A DNA stretch of 64,000 nt from Streptomyces sp. Je 1-332. Its GTDB lineage: Bacteria > Actinomycetota > Actinomycetes > Streptomycetales > Streptomycetaceae. The translations under genes were made by a program, and so were the position numbers. The DNA is taken from positions 2,170,001 through 2,234,000 of the forward strand of contig NZ_CP160402.1 of assembly GCF_040730185.1 (NCBI RefSeq), read 5' to 3'. Below, in pieces: positions 34,381-43,402 of this stretch. The notes below the pieces were generated by a model that was given only the letters and a program-made list of their open reading frames with translations, ran no database searches and was not told where the DNA came from. The first letter of the stretch is position 1, and every line of letters starts with the position of its first letter.

Positions 34381-35316
34381 ATGGAGCCCACCGAGTCCGA
34401 GCAGTCAGCCCCGTCGTCGCGGCGGTCCCGTATCGCCGTGGCCGGCGCGTCCGGCCTCATCGGAACGGCGCTGACGCGCGCCCTCGCCGACGACGGCCAC
34501 GAGGTGGTGCGGCTGGTGCGCCGAGCACCTCGTACTAAGTACGAGGTGCGGTGGGATCCCAAGGAGGGTTACGTCGACACGGCGGGGCTCGCGGGCTGTG
34601 ACGCCCTGGTCAACCTGGCGGGGGCCGGCATCGGCGATCACCGCTGGACGGCCGCCTACAAGCGGGAGATCCGCGACAGCAGGGTGCTCGGCACCGCGAC
34701 GCTCGCCGAGGCGGCGGCCTCCCTCGACGAGCCGCCCCGGGTGTTCCTGTGCGCGAGCGCGATCGGCTACTACGGAGACACCGGTCAGCGCGCGGTGGAC
34801 GAAAGCGCCCCCTCCGGAGAGGGCTTCCTGCCGTCCCTGTGCGTGGAGTGGGAGGGCGCGGCCGCCGCGGCGCACGCGGCGGGCATCCGTACGGTCTTCT
34901 CGCGCAACGGTCTGGTGGTGGCGCGAGAGGGCGGGGCGTGGCAGCGGATGTTCCCGCTCTTCAAGGCGGGGCTCGGCGGGCGCCTCGGCGACGGCCGGCA
35001 GTACTGGAGCTACATCTCGCTGCACGACGCGGTGGCCGCGCTGCGGCACCTGCTCGACACGGAGTCGCTGGCGGGTCCCGTCAATCTGACGGCGCCCGAT
35101 CCGCTGACCAACCGCGAGGTGACGGCCGCGATGGGGCGTGTGCTGCACCGGCCCACGCTCTTCCCGGCGCCGAAGCCCGCGCTGCGCGTCGTGCTCGGCG
35201 AGATGGCGGGTGACGTGCTCGGCAGCCAGCGGGTCCTGCCCACCCGGCTCCTGGAGTCGGGGTTCTCGTTCGCTTTCCCGGGCATCGAGGAGACGATCCG
35301 CGCGGCGTTGCGGTAA
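34381..35316 (+). CDS. TIGR01777-family NAD-dependent epimerase-like protein
   Basis: Rossmann-fold extended SDR of 311 aa, similar to human SDR39U1 and E. coli YfcH. RIAVAGASGLIGTALTRAL is the cofactor motif; DALVNLAGAGIGDHRWT, VFLCASAIGYYGDTG and FSRNGLVVAREGGAWQRMFPLFKAGLGG are family hallmarks. The C-terminal DUF1731 segment ends with RVLPTRLLESGFSFAFPGIEE. Function of the family is not established. ATG 34381 is chosen. Confidence 0.9.
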   Translation: MEPTESEQSAPSSRRSRIAVAGASGLIGTALTRALADDGHEVVRLVRRAPRTKYEVRWDPKEGYVDTAGLAGCDALVNLAGAGIGDHRWTAAYKREIRDSRVLGTATLAEAAASLDEPPRVFLCASAIGYYGDTGQRAVDESAPSGEGFLPSLCVEWEGAAAAAHAAGIRTVFSRNGLVVAREGGAWQRMFPLFKAGLGGRLGDGRQYWSYISLHDAVAALRHLLDTESLAGPVNLTAPDPLTNREVTAAMGRVLHRPTLFPAPKPALRVVLGEMAGDVLGSQRVLPTRLLESGFSFAFPGIEETIRAALR

Positions 35317-35471
35317 CGAGCCGACAGTGCGACCGGCGTGCGACCGTGCTCGGTCGATGCGCGACTGCCGCTGACCGCCCGCGCTCCTACCCTCGTGCGG
35401 AACTCGGTGATTCCGAGGCCCTGTTGAGGGCATGACGTCCCCAGCAGCCGCGCAACCTCCGGGAGGGGCAC

Positions 35472-36782
35472 GTGCTAGAGCCTGCGCACCATGCGGATGT
35501 CGTCATCGTGGGAGCGGGGGTCGCGGGACTGTCGGCCGCCCATCAGCTGACCAGGGCAGGTGTAACGACCGTCGTCCTGGAAGCCGCCCCTTACGTCGGC
35601 GGGCGCATGTCCACGGAGAAGGTCGACGGCTTCCGGCTCGACAGGGTTGGGCAGTTACTCACCACGTCGTACCCCGAGTTACGCCACACGCCGGGGCTCG
35701 ACGCCCTCGTACTGCGGCCCTTCGTACCCGGCGTCCTGGTGCACAGCGACGGCCGGCACCACCGCGCCGTCGAGCCGTCGAGCCCCCGGCGCGCACGGGG
35801 CGCACTCACCGCCGCGCGCGCCCTCGCGAGCGCCCCCCGGGCCACCCCACTCGGTGGCCCGCTCGACCAGGCCCGCCTCGGCGCGGCGCTCGCCAGGCTC
35901 GCGGCGACGGATCCGGAGCGCCTCATCGCCCGCCCCGAACTCCCCGCGTCGCAGGCCCTCTTCGCCCGGGGCCTGCCCGCGCGCACCGTCACCGGCTTCC
36001 TGCGCCCGCTGCTCTCGGCGCTTCTCTGCGACCCGGACCTGACGACGTCGAGCCGGTGCGCCGACCTCGCCCTGCACTCCTTCGCGCGCGGCCGCCTGTG
36101 TCTGCCCGAGGGGGGCGCCGAGGTGCTGCCGGAGCTCCTGTCGGCCGCGCTGCCGCCCGGTACGGTCCAGACCGGTGTACGCGTCACCGCCGTCTCCACG
36201 ACCTCCGTCACGACCGCGGAACACGGGGAAGTCAGCTGTCGCGCCGTCCTGTTGGCCACCGACGCCCGCGCCGCCGCCGAACTGCTGCCCGGCCTGCGCG
36301 TGCCGTCCTTCCATCAAGTGACGGTGCTGCACCACGCGGCGCCCGACGCGCCGCTCGCCGAGCCCGCGCTGCTGCTCGACGCCGACCGTTCGGGCCCGGT
36401 CGCGCACACCGCCGTGATCAGCCGCGTCGACCCTTCGCGCGCCCCCGCGGGCCGGGCGCTCATCTCGTCGACGGTCCTCGGGCCGCCGCCCGACGAGCGG
36501 GCCGTCCTCGCTCATCTCGCCGATCTGTACGGCACGTCGACCGCCCGCTGGGAGTCCCTCGCCGTCCACCACACCCGCGAGGCGGTGCCCGCGATGCCAC
36601 CGCCGCACGATCTGCGCCGCCCGGTGCGGCTGCTCGCGGGGCTCTACGTGTGCGGGGACCACCGGGACACCAGCACGGTGCAGGGCGCCCTGCACTCGGG
36701 CCGTCGCGCGGCGCGGGCGGCACTGGCGGACTTCGGCGTGGACCCCGCGTACGGAGCGGGCCAGCTCCCGATGGCGGCCTGA
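35472..36782 (+). CDS. FAD-dependent amine oxidase/desaturase-like oxidoreductase
   Basis: A 436-aa flavoprotein. The N-terminal dinucleotide motif VVIVGAGVAGLSAAHQLTRAG and LEAAPYVGGRMSTEKVDGFRLDRVGQLL place it in the amine oxidase/phytoene desaturase superfamily. The C-terminal FAD segment RLLAGLYVCGDHRDTSTVQGALHSGRRAA is also typical. GTG 35472 is set by GGGAGGGG upstream. No carotenoid or terpene gene is near. A strong terminator follows at 36811. Substrate unknown. Confidence 0.88.
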   Translation: MLEPAHHADVVIVGAGVAGLSAAHQLTRAGVTTVVLEAAPYVGGRMSTEKVDGFRLDRVGQLLTTSYPELRHTPGLDALVLRPFVPGVLVHSDGRHHRAVEPSSPRRARGALTAARALASAPRATPLGGPLDQARLGAALARLAATDPERLIARPELPASQALFARGLPARTVTGFLRPLLSALLCDPDLTTSSRCADLALHSFARGRLCLPEGGAEVLPELLSAALPPGTVQTGVRVTAVSTTSVTTAEHGEVSCRAVLLATDARAAAELLPGLRVPSFHQVTVLHHAAPDAPLAEPALLLDADRSGPVAHTAVISRVDPSRAPAGRALISSTVLGPPPDERAVLAHLADLYGTSTARWESLAVHHTREAVPAMPPPHDLRRPVRLLAGLYVCGDHRDTSTVQGALHSGRRAARAALADFGVDPAYGAGQLPMAA

Positions 36783-36810
36783 CAGCCATCCGACCTCTGC
36801 TGTCACCCCT

Positions 36811-36842
36811 GGAAGCCCCCGCACTCCCACGCGGGGGCTTCC
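36811..36842 (+). terminator. Terminator after the FAD oxidoreductase gene
   Basis: GGAAGCCCCCGC/GCGGGGGCTTCC 12-bp stem with an 8-nt loop, followed by CCCTTTTCCC, the nearest to a T-tract seen in this window. Confidence 0.9.
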
Positions 36843-36932
36843 CCCTTTTCCCTGACCCCTGCAACTCCCCTTGCCACACAGGTACCCCACGGCTACGGTC
36901 CCACCGGATCGCCAAGCCGCGGGAGGACTCAC

Positions 36933-39143
36933 GTGCGTCGCACCATCCCGGTGATATCACTCATCCTCGGCCTATTCATGGGAGGTCTGTCTTTGCCCAC
37001 CGCCACAGCCGCCGGTACTGCCGCCGCCACAGCCACCGACACTGCCGACGAAGTGCCGTCCGTCATCCCGCGCCCCACCGACTGGACCGCGCTCGACGGC
37101 GTCACACGACTCACCGAGCGCACCCGCATCCTGATCGACCCGCGCGCCGGATCCACCACCGCGCTCCCCTCGGGCCGCCGTGAACTCCCCGGCCCCGCAC
37201 ACCAGTCCGTACGCGAACTCGCCACCCAACTGCGTACGGAGATCAAGCAGGTCACCGGCATCACACCCCGGATCGCCCACACGGGCCGCCCGGCCGCCGG
37301 CGACATCACGCTCGGCCTCACCGCCAAGGGGGACCTCGGCCCCGAGGGCTACGGCTTCGACAGCGCGGGCCCCATCCGCATCGAGGCCGCCTCCACCCAC
37401 GGCCTCTACTACGGCACCCGCACGCTCCTCCAGCTCCTGCGCTCCACGGCCGACGACCACCGCGCCGTCCCCCGAGCCCGCTCCACCGACCGCCCCGCGC
37501 AGGCCGTCCGCATGGTCCACCTCGACGCGGGACGCAAGTACTGGAAGATCCCCTACCTGGAGAACCTGATCCGCAGGATGGGCGACCAGAAGCTCAACAC
37601 CCTCTTCCTGCACCTCTCCGAGTCCGAGGGCTTCCGCCTGGACAGCCCGAAGTTCCCGGGCCTCGCGGACCCCGACCACAGCTACAGCCGCGCCGACATC
37701 GAGCATCTGAAGGCCTTCGCGGCCCGCCATCACGTCCAGTTGATGCCCGGCCTCGAACTCCCCGGTCACGCCACCGTGATCAGCGAGGCCTTCGGCATCG
37801 GCTTCGGGTCCGGCGCGGACGCCTGCACGGGCGCCCACACGCACTCGCACCTGACGCCCGACTGGATCATCGACATGACCAGCGACAAGGCGATCGCGAA
37901 GTCGAAGGAGATCGTGGACGAGTTCGCGGGCTGGTTCGACGCGCCGCTGTTCTCCATCGGCGCGGAGGAGGTCCCGGGACAGCTCGCGGAATGCCCGCGC
38001 GTGCAGAACCACCTGGCGAGCGCGCCCGACGTGTCCACTCTCGGCGATCTCCTCAACCGCTACATCAACACCCTCGACGACGTGGTCACTTCGCACGGCA
38101 AGCGCACGGCCGTCTACAACGGCTCCGAGCACCTCGCGGCGCCCCAGCAGAAGGTCCACGCCCCCGTCGTCTTCCTCACCTGGGAGGGCACGGGCGCCGA
38201 GCCCGAGATCCCCGGCCACGACGAGATCGCCATCGGCCCGTTCTACGACACCCCGAACAACTACCACCACCTGTATCCGGACGAGCCCTGGATGTACGAC
38301 GACTGGGCGCCGAACACCGATCCCGACATGCTCGGCTCCGGCGTCACCAACTGGGCCGACTACAACTTCTGGGCCGACGACGGCTACTTCGAGCAGCACA
38401 TGGCGGGCCCCCGCGCGATCCTCGCCGACCGCGCCTGGAACAAGTCCGCGACCCCGGACACGCTCACCGACTTCCGGGCCCGCGCCACCCGCATCGGCGA
38501 CCCACCGGGCACGACTCCGGCGCCCGTACCCCCGAGGGTGGAGGGGCGGCCGAGCCACCACTGGACGTTCGACGACGCCTCGTACCCCAGCGGCTGGACG
38601 TACGCGGGCAGTCCCGGCAACACGCTCTTCGCCGAGGACGTGGCGGGCGGTCTGCCCGGTACCTCCTACATCATCAACAACCCGACCCCGGTCAAGGGCG
38701 TGCACGGCCAGGCATGGCGCTTCGACTCCGACCGGGACGGCGTGGGCTTCGGCGGTCTCGACGTCGCCGAGCCGTGGACGGTTTCGGTACGGGTCCGCCC
38801 GACGGCGAGGACCGGGGACCAGGTGCTGCTCAGTTCCAAGGCGGGCGCGCTGAAGCTGATGCAGCACGGCACCGGGAGGGTCGGCTTCACGCGGTACGGC
38901 GAGGCCGACCACAGTTTCGACTTCACGCTGCCGCTGGACCGCTGGACGCGGCTGACCTGGGTGACGACTCCGGGGCACACCACCTTGTACGCCGACGGGA
39001 AGCGGGTCGGGTCCCTCGCGGCGTCGATCCCGCTGCCGCTGCGGTCCATCGGGACGGAGAAGGCGAGCCTGCGGGGCGATCTCGACGACCTCATGACGTG
39101 GGACGAGGCGTTGTCTCCCGAGAAGGCCGCACGACTGCGCTGA
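36933..39143 (+). CDS. Secreted GH20-like beta-N-acetylhexosaminidase with C-terminal LamG-type domain
   Basis: Exported glycoside-hydrolase-like protein of 736 aa. A signal peptide (VISLILGLFMGGLSLPTATAAG) is followed by a GH20b N-terminal domain (about 45-185), the GH20 barrel (about 190-500; VRMVHLDAGRKYW; LNTLFLHLSESEGFRLDS; LMPGLELPGHATV) and a concanavalin-like C-terminal domain (about 545-735). The catalytic Asp-Glu pair of GH20 is replaced: residues 343-347 read GAEEV, with E345 in the Asp position. It may act on chitin or peptidoglycan sugars if still active. Low Cys content, GTG start. Confidence 0.86.
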   Translation: MRRTIPVISLILGLFMGGLSLPTATAAGTAAATATDTADEVPSVIPRPTDWTALDGVTRLTERTRILIDPRAGSTTALPSGRRELPGPAHQSVRELATQLRTEIKQVTGITPRIAHTGRPAAGDITLGLTAKGDLGPEGYGFDSAGPIRIEAASTHGLYYGTRTLLQLLRSTADDHRAVPRARSTDRPAQAVRMVHLDAGRKYWKIPYLENLIRRMGDQKLNTLFLHLSESEGFRLDSPKFPGLADPDHSYSRADIEHLKAFAARHHVQLMPGLELPGHATVISEAFGIGFGSGADACTGAHTHSHLTPDWIIDMTSDKAIAKSKEIVDEFAGWFDAPLFSIGAEEVPGQLAECPRVQNHLASAPDVSTLGDLLNRYINTLDDVVTSHGKRTAVYNGSEHLAAPQQKVHAPVVFLTWEGTGAEPEIPGHDEIAIGPFYDTPNNYHHLYPDEPWMYDDWAPNTDPDMLGSGVTNWADYNFWADDGYFEQHMAGPRAILADRAWNKSATPDTLTDFRARATRIGDPPGTTPAPVPPRVEGRPSHHWTFDDASYPSGWTYAGSPGNTLFAEDVAGGLPGTSYIINNPTPVKGVHGQAWRFDSDRDGVGFGGLDVAEPWTVSVRVRPTARTGDQVLLSSKAGALKLMQHGTGRVGFTRYGEADHSFDFTLPLDRWTRLTWVTTPGHTTLYADGKRVGSLAASIPLPLRSIGTEKASLRGDLDDLMTWDEALSPEKAARLR

Positions 39144-39177
39144 GCCCAGCCAAGCCCAGCCCCGGTCGGGCGCGTGC

Positions 39178-39211
39178 GTAAGGGGCGGGGCTGCGCAGCC
39201 CCGCCCCTTAC
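39178..39211. terminator. 34-nt perfect palindrome after the GH20 gene
   Basis: The arm GTAAGGGGCGGGGCTGC (17 nt) is followed directly by its exact reverse complement. Between convergent genes, so it could stop both. A partial third copy of the arm (GGCCCCGCCCCTTAC) lies at 39228-39242. Confidence 0.85.
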
Positions 39212-39257
39212 AGGCCCATCCCTTATAGGCCCCGCCCCTTACATGCCACCTCCGGGG

Positions 39258-40703
39258 TCACCCCAGAGCGGCCACCCGGTCGCGATAGCCCCGCACCGCC
39301 GCCGCGTCGCGGTACGGCTCAAGCCGCCGCTCGAATTCGCGTACGTACTCGATGGCTCGCACCGACCGCATCTCGCCCGCCGCCTGCGCCGCCTCCGCGC
39401 CCAGCTGGCAGGCCTGCTCCAGCTCGCCGAGGCCAAGGCGCGACGAGGCGAGCACGATCCGGCAGAACAGGCGACTGCGGGCGTACCCGGGGGCGCGCAG
39501 CTGGAGCGAGCGCTCCGCGTGCTGGGCGGCCACGCGGTACTGCTGGAGGTCCCGGTGGCAGTGCCCGAACTCGTCCGCGAGCTGCGCCTCGTCGAAGAAC
39601 CGCGCCCAGTAGGGGACTTCGTCGCCCGGCCGTGCCGTCTCCAGGGCCCGCTCGGCCCGGACCATCGACGCCGTGCACGCCCGCACCTCGCCGAGCACGC
39701 CGTGCCCGCGCGCCTCGACCGAGTGCAGCAGGGCCTGCACGACGGGCGGCGCCGATGACCCGACCCCCTGCTGGGCCACCCGCGCCAGCTGTACGGCCTC
39801 TCTGCCGTGCCCGAGGTAGACGGCCTGGCGGCTCATGGTCACCAGGACGTACGAGCCGTACGCGCGGTCGCCCGCCGCCTGCGAGAGCCGCAGCGCCTGC
39901 ACGTAGTACCGCTGGGCGAGGCCGTGCGCCGCGATGTCGTACGACGTCCAGCCCGCGAGCCGGGTGAGGTCGGCGGCGGCCGCGAAGAGCCGCCGCCCGG
40001 CCTGCTCGCCGTACGTGCCCCGGAGCATCGGCTCGGCCTCGTGTTCCAGGTAGCGCACGAGGGCCTGCCGGGCGTGCCCGCCGCCGTACGCGTGGTCGAG
40101 GGCGCGGAAGAGTTCGCCGACGGAGCGCAGGGCCGAGATGTCGCCGCTGGTCACCTTGGCCCCGAGGCCGCGCTCGGGCTCCTTGCGCTGACGCGGTATG
40201 GCCGGCCGGCCCTGCGCGGGCACCCGGGCGCCGCTCGGCGGGTGGTCGCCGCGGCTCACCCGGTCGTCGGCGCGGCCGATCAGCCAGTCTCTGCTGGGCA
40301 CGACGAGGCCCGCCGGGGTGAACGCAATTTTCCGGAGCTCGGCGTGGCTCCCGGAGTCCTTGCGCCAGAGCCCGCCGACGATGTCGATCGCCTCTTCGGG
40401 GCTCGCCGCGAACTCCAGACCGGCGTACACCGGCGCGCACGCGTCGAGCCCGAGATCCTGCGCCGTCAGGCGCCTGCCTAACCGCCGGGTGAAGACCTCG
40501 GCGATCAGGGCGGGGGTGGTGCCGCGCGGCTGTTGCCCGCGCAGCCAGCGGGTCACCGATGTCTTGTCGTACCGCAGATCGAGACCGTGCTCGAGGCCCA
40601 GCTGATCGACGCGGCGTGCGAGCCCCGCATTGGAGAACCCGGCTTCTGAGATGAGCGCGGCTAGCTGGCGGTTGGGCGTGCGCTGCGGAGGTCGTTCCGT
40701 CAT
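39258..40703 (-). CDS. NsdA-like regulator with N-terminal HTH and TPR-like repeats
   Basis: A 481-aa protein. The N-terminus (about 1-75) is HTH-like: RQLAALISEAGFSNAGLARRVDQLGLEHGLDLRYDKTSVTRW followed by LRGQQPRGTTPALIAEVF. The C-terminal two-thirds are helical repeats (QALRLSQAAGDRAYGSYVLVTMSRQAVYLG; QHAERSLQLRAPGYARSRLFCRI). The pattern matches the NsdA family of Streptomyces, members of which repress antibiotic production and sporulation. It diverges from lipB over a 246-bp gap. I call the family, not the orthologue. Confidence 0.85.
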   Translation of the reverse strand: MTERPPQRTPNRQLAALISEAGFSNAGLARRVDQLGLEHGLDLRYDKTSVTRWLRGQQPRGTTPALIAEVFTRRLGRRLTAQDLGLDACAPVYAGLEFAASPEEAIDIVGGLWRKDSGSHAELRKIAFTPAGLVVPSRDWLIGRADDRVSRGDHPPSGARVPAQGRPAIPRQRKEPERGLGAKVTSGDISALRSVGELFRALDHAYGGGHARQALVRYLEHEAEPMLRGTYGEQAGRRLFAAAADLTRLAGWTSYDIAAHGLAQRYYVQALRLSQAAGDRAYGSYVLVTMSRQAVYLGHGREAVQLARVAQQGVGSSAPPVVQALLHSVEARGHGVLGEVRACTASMVRAERALETARPGDEVPYWARFFDEAQLADEFGHCHRDLQQYRVAAQHAERSLQLRAPGYARSRLFCRIVLASSRLGLGELEQACQLGAEAAQAAGEMRSVRAIEYVREFERRLEPYRDAAAVRGYRDRVAALG

Positions 40704-40896
40704 CGGCTGTGCGGTCTCCTGCCTTTCGGGCGTTGCCTTGAGCAGCCCTTATGGCTCTGTGAACGGCGTGAATGTAACGGCCCTCGCCGCCCGCATCGCG
40801 ACCTTCGACCCGCATTCATCCGATCGTGTGAGGATTGGCCGGACGACTGACGAGAATCCGCTGCCCGTACAGTGGCTGGGGGCGCGATATGTGCAA

Positions 40897-40932
40897 GGTG
40901 CAGGTTCTGCGGTGCAGGTACCGGTGCAGGTT
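40897..40932 (+). repeat. Triplicated GGTGCAGGT in the lipB leader
   Basis: GGTGCAGGT(T/A) occurs at 40897, 40911 and 40923, spaced 14 and 12 bp, ending 18 bp before the lipB start. Possibly slippage-derived leader or regulator half-sites. Confidence 0.7.
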
Positions 40933-40949
40933 CTAGGGAGGCACGTGCC

Positions 40950-41786
40950 GTGAGTGAGTTTCGGTTCGTCCGGCTGGGCTTCGGCCCGGATTCGGTCGAG
41001 TATCAAGACGCCTGGGACGAGCAGCGCCGCGTGCACGCCGCCCGCTTCGCCGACGAACTCCCGGACACATGTCTGCTGCTGGAGCACCCGCCGGTCTACA
41101 CCGCGGGCCGCCGCACCGAGGACAGCGAGCGCCCGCTGGACGGCACCCCCGTCGTCGACGTGGACCGCGGCGGCAAGATCACCTGGCACGGTCCGGGACA
41201 GCTCGTGGGCTACCCGATCCAGAAGCTGCCGCGCCCGGTGGACGTCGTAGCACATGTGCGCCGTCTGGAAGAGGCGCTTATCCGTACGTGTGCGGAATTC
41301 GGCCTGGAGACGTCCCGCGTGGAGGGTCGCAGCGGCGTATGGGTCCTCGGTGACCCCGCGCACGAGCGTCCGGCACTTGGCGGCCTGACCCTGGACTTCG
41401 ATCCGCGCACCCAGGACGACGAGTTCGACGCCCGTTTCAACGGCCCGGAGTACGCCCCGTCCAACGCGGGCCAGCGCCGCGAGGACCGCAAGATCGCGGC
41501 GATCGGCATCCGGGTCGCCAAGGGCGTGACGATGCACGGCTTCGCGCTGAACGTGAACCCGGACAACACCGGGTTCGACAAGATCATCCCGTGTGGCATC
41601 CGCGACGCGGGCGTGACGTCCCTCTCGTACGAGCTGGGCCGCGAGGTCACGATCGCCGATGTCCTGCCCGTCGCCGAGAGGCACCTGCGGGAGATCCTGG
41701 AGAACGCCGAGCTCAAGCCGCGGGTGGTGGAAAAGGCCGCCGAGCAGACGGTTGAGCGGCCTCAGGACGAGAAGGCGACGGCCTAG
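40950..41786 (+). CDS. lipB: Lipoyl(octanoyl) transferase
   Basis: Moves octanoyl groups from acyl carrier protein to lipoyl domains, the first step of lipoate assembly, 278 aa. Catalytic C215 ([14 protein letters not shown]) and K181 ([13 protein letters not shown]) are present, as are [14 protein letters not shown] and [15 protein letters not shown] ~40-residue insertion (about 136-178, ending [12 protein letters not shown]) is typical of streptomycete LipB. GTG 40950 is fixed by AGGGAGG 8 nt upstream. lipA follows 135 bp later. Confidence 0.97.
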   Translation: MSEFRFVRLGFGPDSVEYQDAWDEQRRVHAARFADELPDTCLLLEHPPVYTAGRRTEDSERPLDGTPVVDVDRGGKITWHGPGQLVGYPIQKLPRPVDVVAHVRRLEEALIRTCAEFGLETSRVEGRSGVWVLGDPAHERPALGGLTLDFDPRTQDDEFDARFNGPEYAPSNAGQRREDRKIAAIGIRVAKGVTMHGFALNVNPDNTGFDKIIPCGIRDAGVTSLSYELGREVTIADVLPVAERHLREILENAELKPRVVEKAAEQTVERPQDEKATA

Positions 41787-41921
41787 AGAGCCGGTACGTC
41801 CGGGCCTGCCACGGCTTCGGGGAATGCACCCCGGTGGCCAGAGGTTGCCCGAACGTAAGCCCAACGACATCACGGGCGTACCCTGGTGTGCGCCGAAGAA
41901 TCGAAGCTACAGGGAGCCGAT

Positions 41922-42887
41922 GTGTCCGCAGTCGCACCCGACGGACGCAAGATGCTGCGCCTTGAGGTCCGGAACGCCCAGACCCCGATCGAGCGCAAGC
42001 CCGAGTGGATCAAGACCCGGGCGAAAATGGGCCCCGAGTACACGAAGATGCAGAACCTCGTGAAGAGCGAGGGCCTGCACACGGTCTGCCAGGAGGCGGG
42101 CTGTCCCAACATCTACGAGTGCTGGGAAGACCGCGAGGCCACCTTCCTCATCGGCGGCGACCAGTGCACCCGGCGCTGCGACTTCTGCCAGATCGACACG
42201 GGCAAGCCGCAGGCGCTCGACCGCGACGAGCCGCGCCGTGTCGGTGAGTCCGTCGTGACGATGGACCTGAACTACGCCACGATCACCGGCGTCGCTCGCG
42301 ACGACCTGGACGACGGCGGCGCCTGGCTGTACGCGGAGACCGTGCGCCAGATCCACGCGATGACGGCGGAGCGCGCGGAGGGCAGGACCAAGGTCGAGCT
42401 GCTCATCCCCGACTTCAACGCCGACCCCGACCAGCTGGCCGAGGTCTTCTCCTCGCGCCCCGAGGTCCTCGGGCACAACGTGGAGACGGTGCCGCGCATC
42501 TTCAAGCGCATCCGCCCCGGCTTCCGTTTCGAGCGCTCGCTCGAGGTCATCACCCGCGCCCGCGAGGCCGGTCTGGTCACCAAGTCGAACCTCATCCTCG
42601 GCATGGGCGAGGAGCGCGAGGAGATCAGCGAGGCGCTGCACGCGCTGCACGACGCGGGCTGCGAGCTCATCACGATCACGCAGTACCTTCGCCCGACCCC
42701 GCGCCACCACCCCGTGGAGCGCTGGGCCAAGCCGCAGGAGTTCGTGGAGCTGAAGGAGGAGGCCGAGGAGATCGGCTTCTCCGGCGTCATGTCCGGGCCG
42801 CTGGTCCGCTCCTCGTACCGCGCGGGACGCCTCTACCAGATGGCGATCGAGAAGCGCGGCGCGTACGTCGCTTCGCAGGCGGTGTGA
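41922..42887 (+). CDS. lipA: Lipoyl synthase (radical SAM)
   Basis: Inserts two sulfurs into octanoyl-protein, completing lipoate, 321 aa. Both 4Fe-4S clusters are visible: auxiliary C56/C61/C67 ([13 protein letters not shown]) and radical-SAM C82/C86/C89 (CTRRCDFC), plus the C-terminal Ser ligand in [17 protein letters not shown] 41922 follows AGGGAG by 5 nt. With lipB it supplies the cofactor for the E2 encoded at 23.1-24.9 kb. Confidence 0.98.
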   Translation: MSAVAPDGRKMLRLEVRNAQTPIERKPEWIKTRAKMGPEYTKMQNLVKSEGLHTVCQEAGCPNIYECWEDREATFLIGGDQCTRRCDFCQIDTGKPQALDRDEPRRVGESVVTMDLNYATITGVARDDLDDGGAWLYAETVRQIHAMTAERAEGRTKVELLIPDFNADPDQLAEVFSSRPEVLGHNVETVPRIFKRIRPGFRFERSLEVITRAREAGLVTKSNLILGMGEEREEISEALHALHDAGCELITITQYLRPTPRHHPVERWAKPQEFVELKEEAEEIGFSGVMSGPLVRSSYRAGRLYQMAIEKRGAYVASQAV

Positions 42888-42953
42888 TCTCTCCCGGAGA
42901 GTTCGACTGTGTGAATCGGCGCACAAGTGTCTACTGACAAGTAGTGGCGAGAT

Positions 42954-43004
42954 GACGCGGCCTCCACGGTCCCCGCAGGTGAGGGGGACTGTAGGGGCCG
43001 CGTC
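42954..43004 (+). terminator. Terminator-like structure after lipA
   Basis: Outer stem GACGCGGCC/GGCCGCGTC encloses an inner GTCCCC/GGGGAC hairpin. It lies 66 nt after the lipA stop. Confidence 0.75.
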
Positions 43005-43095
43005 AACGTTTTGCGGGCCGGCGTCAAGGCTTCATCCGTGTTTGACCGGTCGGTCACGCCCTGGTAACACCAATCAGTGACCCTGGAACTACCCC

Positions 43096-43142
43096 ACGTA
43101 CTGCCCTACGCACCGACGTACTGCCCTACGTACTCGCCCTAC
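43096..43142 (+). repeat. Short direct repeats upstream of the 67-aa gene
   Basis: ACGTACTGCCCTACG at 43096-43110 and 43116-43130 (20-bp period) with a degenerate third ACTCGCCCTAC. Located 27-73 bp before the next start codon; could be regulator half-sites. Confidence 0.6.
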
Positions 43143-43168
43143 CCATAGCCGCCCAGGAGGGCTCCACC

Positions 43169-43372
43169 ATGCAGGCCGCGCCCGTACGCGCCACCGCCAT
43201 CCCGTCCGTCACCGACGCGCTGCGCGCCGTCGAGTCGATTCTCATGAGCAGCGGACAGCGCACCGCGCGCCGCAACGCGTGGACGTCCGTGCTCGACGAC
43301 CGGCGTCGCGCCAAGGACCGGGCCGAGGCGCTGCGCGTGCTCGAAGAGGCGATGACAACCCGCACGTCGTAG
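43169..43372 (+). CDS. Small conserved Streptomyces protein, function unknown
   Basis: A 67-aa basic soluble protein with an Arg/Lys-rich helical centre (SVTDALRAVESILMSSGQRTARRNAWTSVLDDRRRAKDRAEALRVLEEA). ATG 43169 is preceded by AGGAGGGCTCC. It matches the small gene usually found after lipA in streptomycetes. It starts 30 bp before the DUF4191 gene ends its spacing, so the two may be cotranscribed. No recognisable domain. Confidence 0.75.
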   Translation: MQAAPVRATAIPSVTDALRAVESILMSSGQRTARRNAWTSVLDDRRRAKDRAEALRVLEEAMTTRTS

Positions 43373-43402
43373 TCACCTCCAGGGACACGTAGACTTCACG
43401 GC

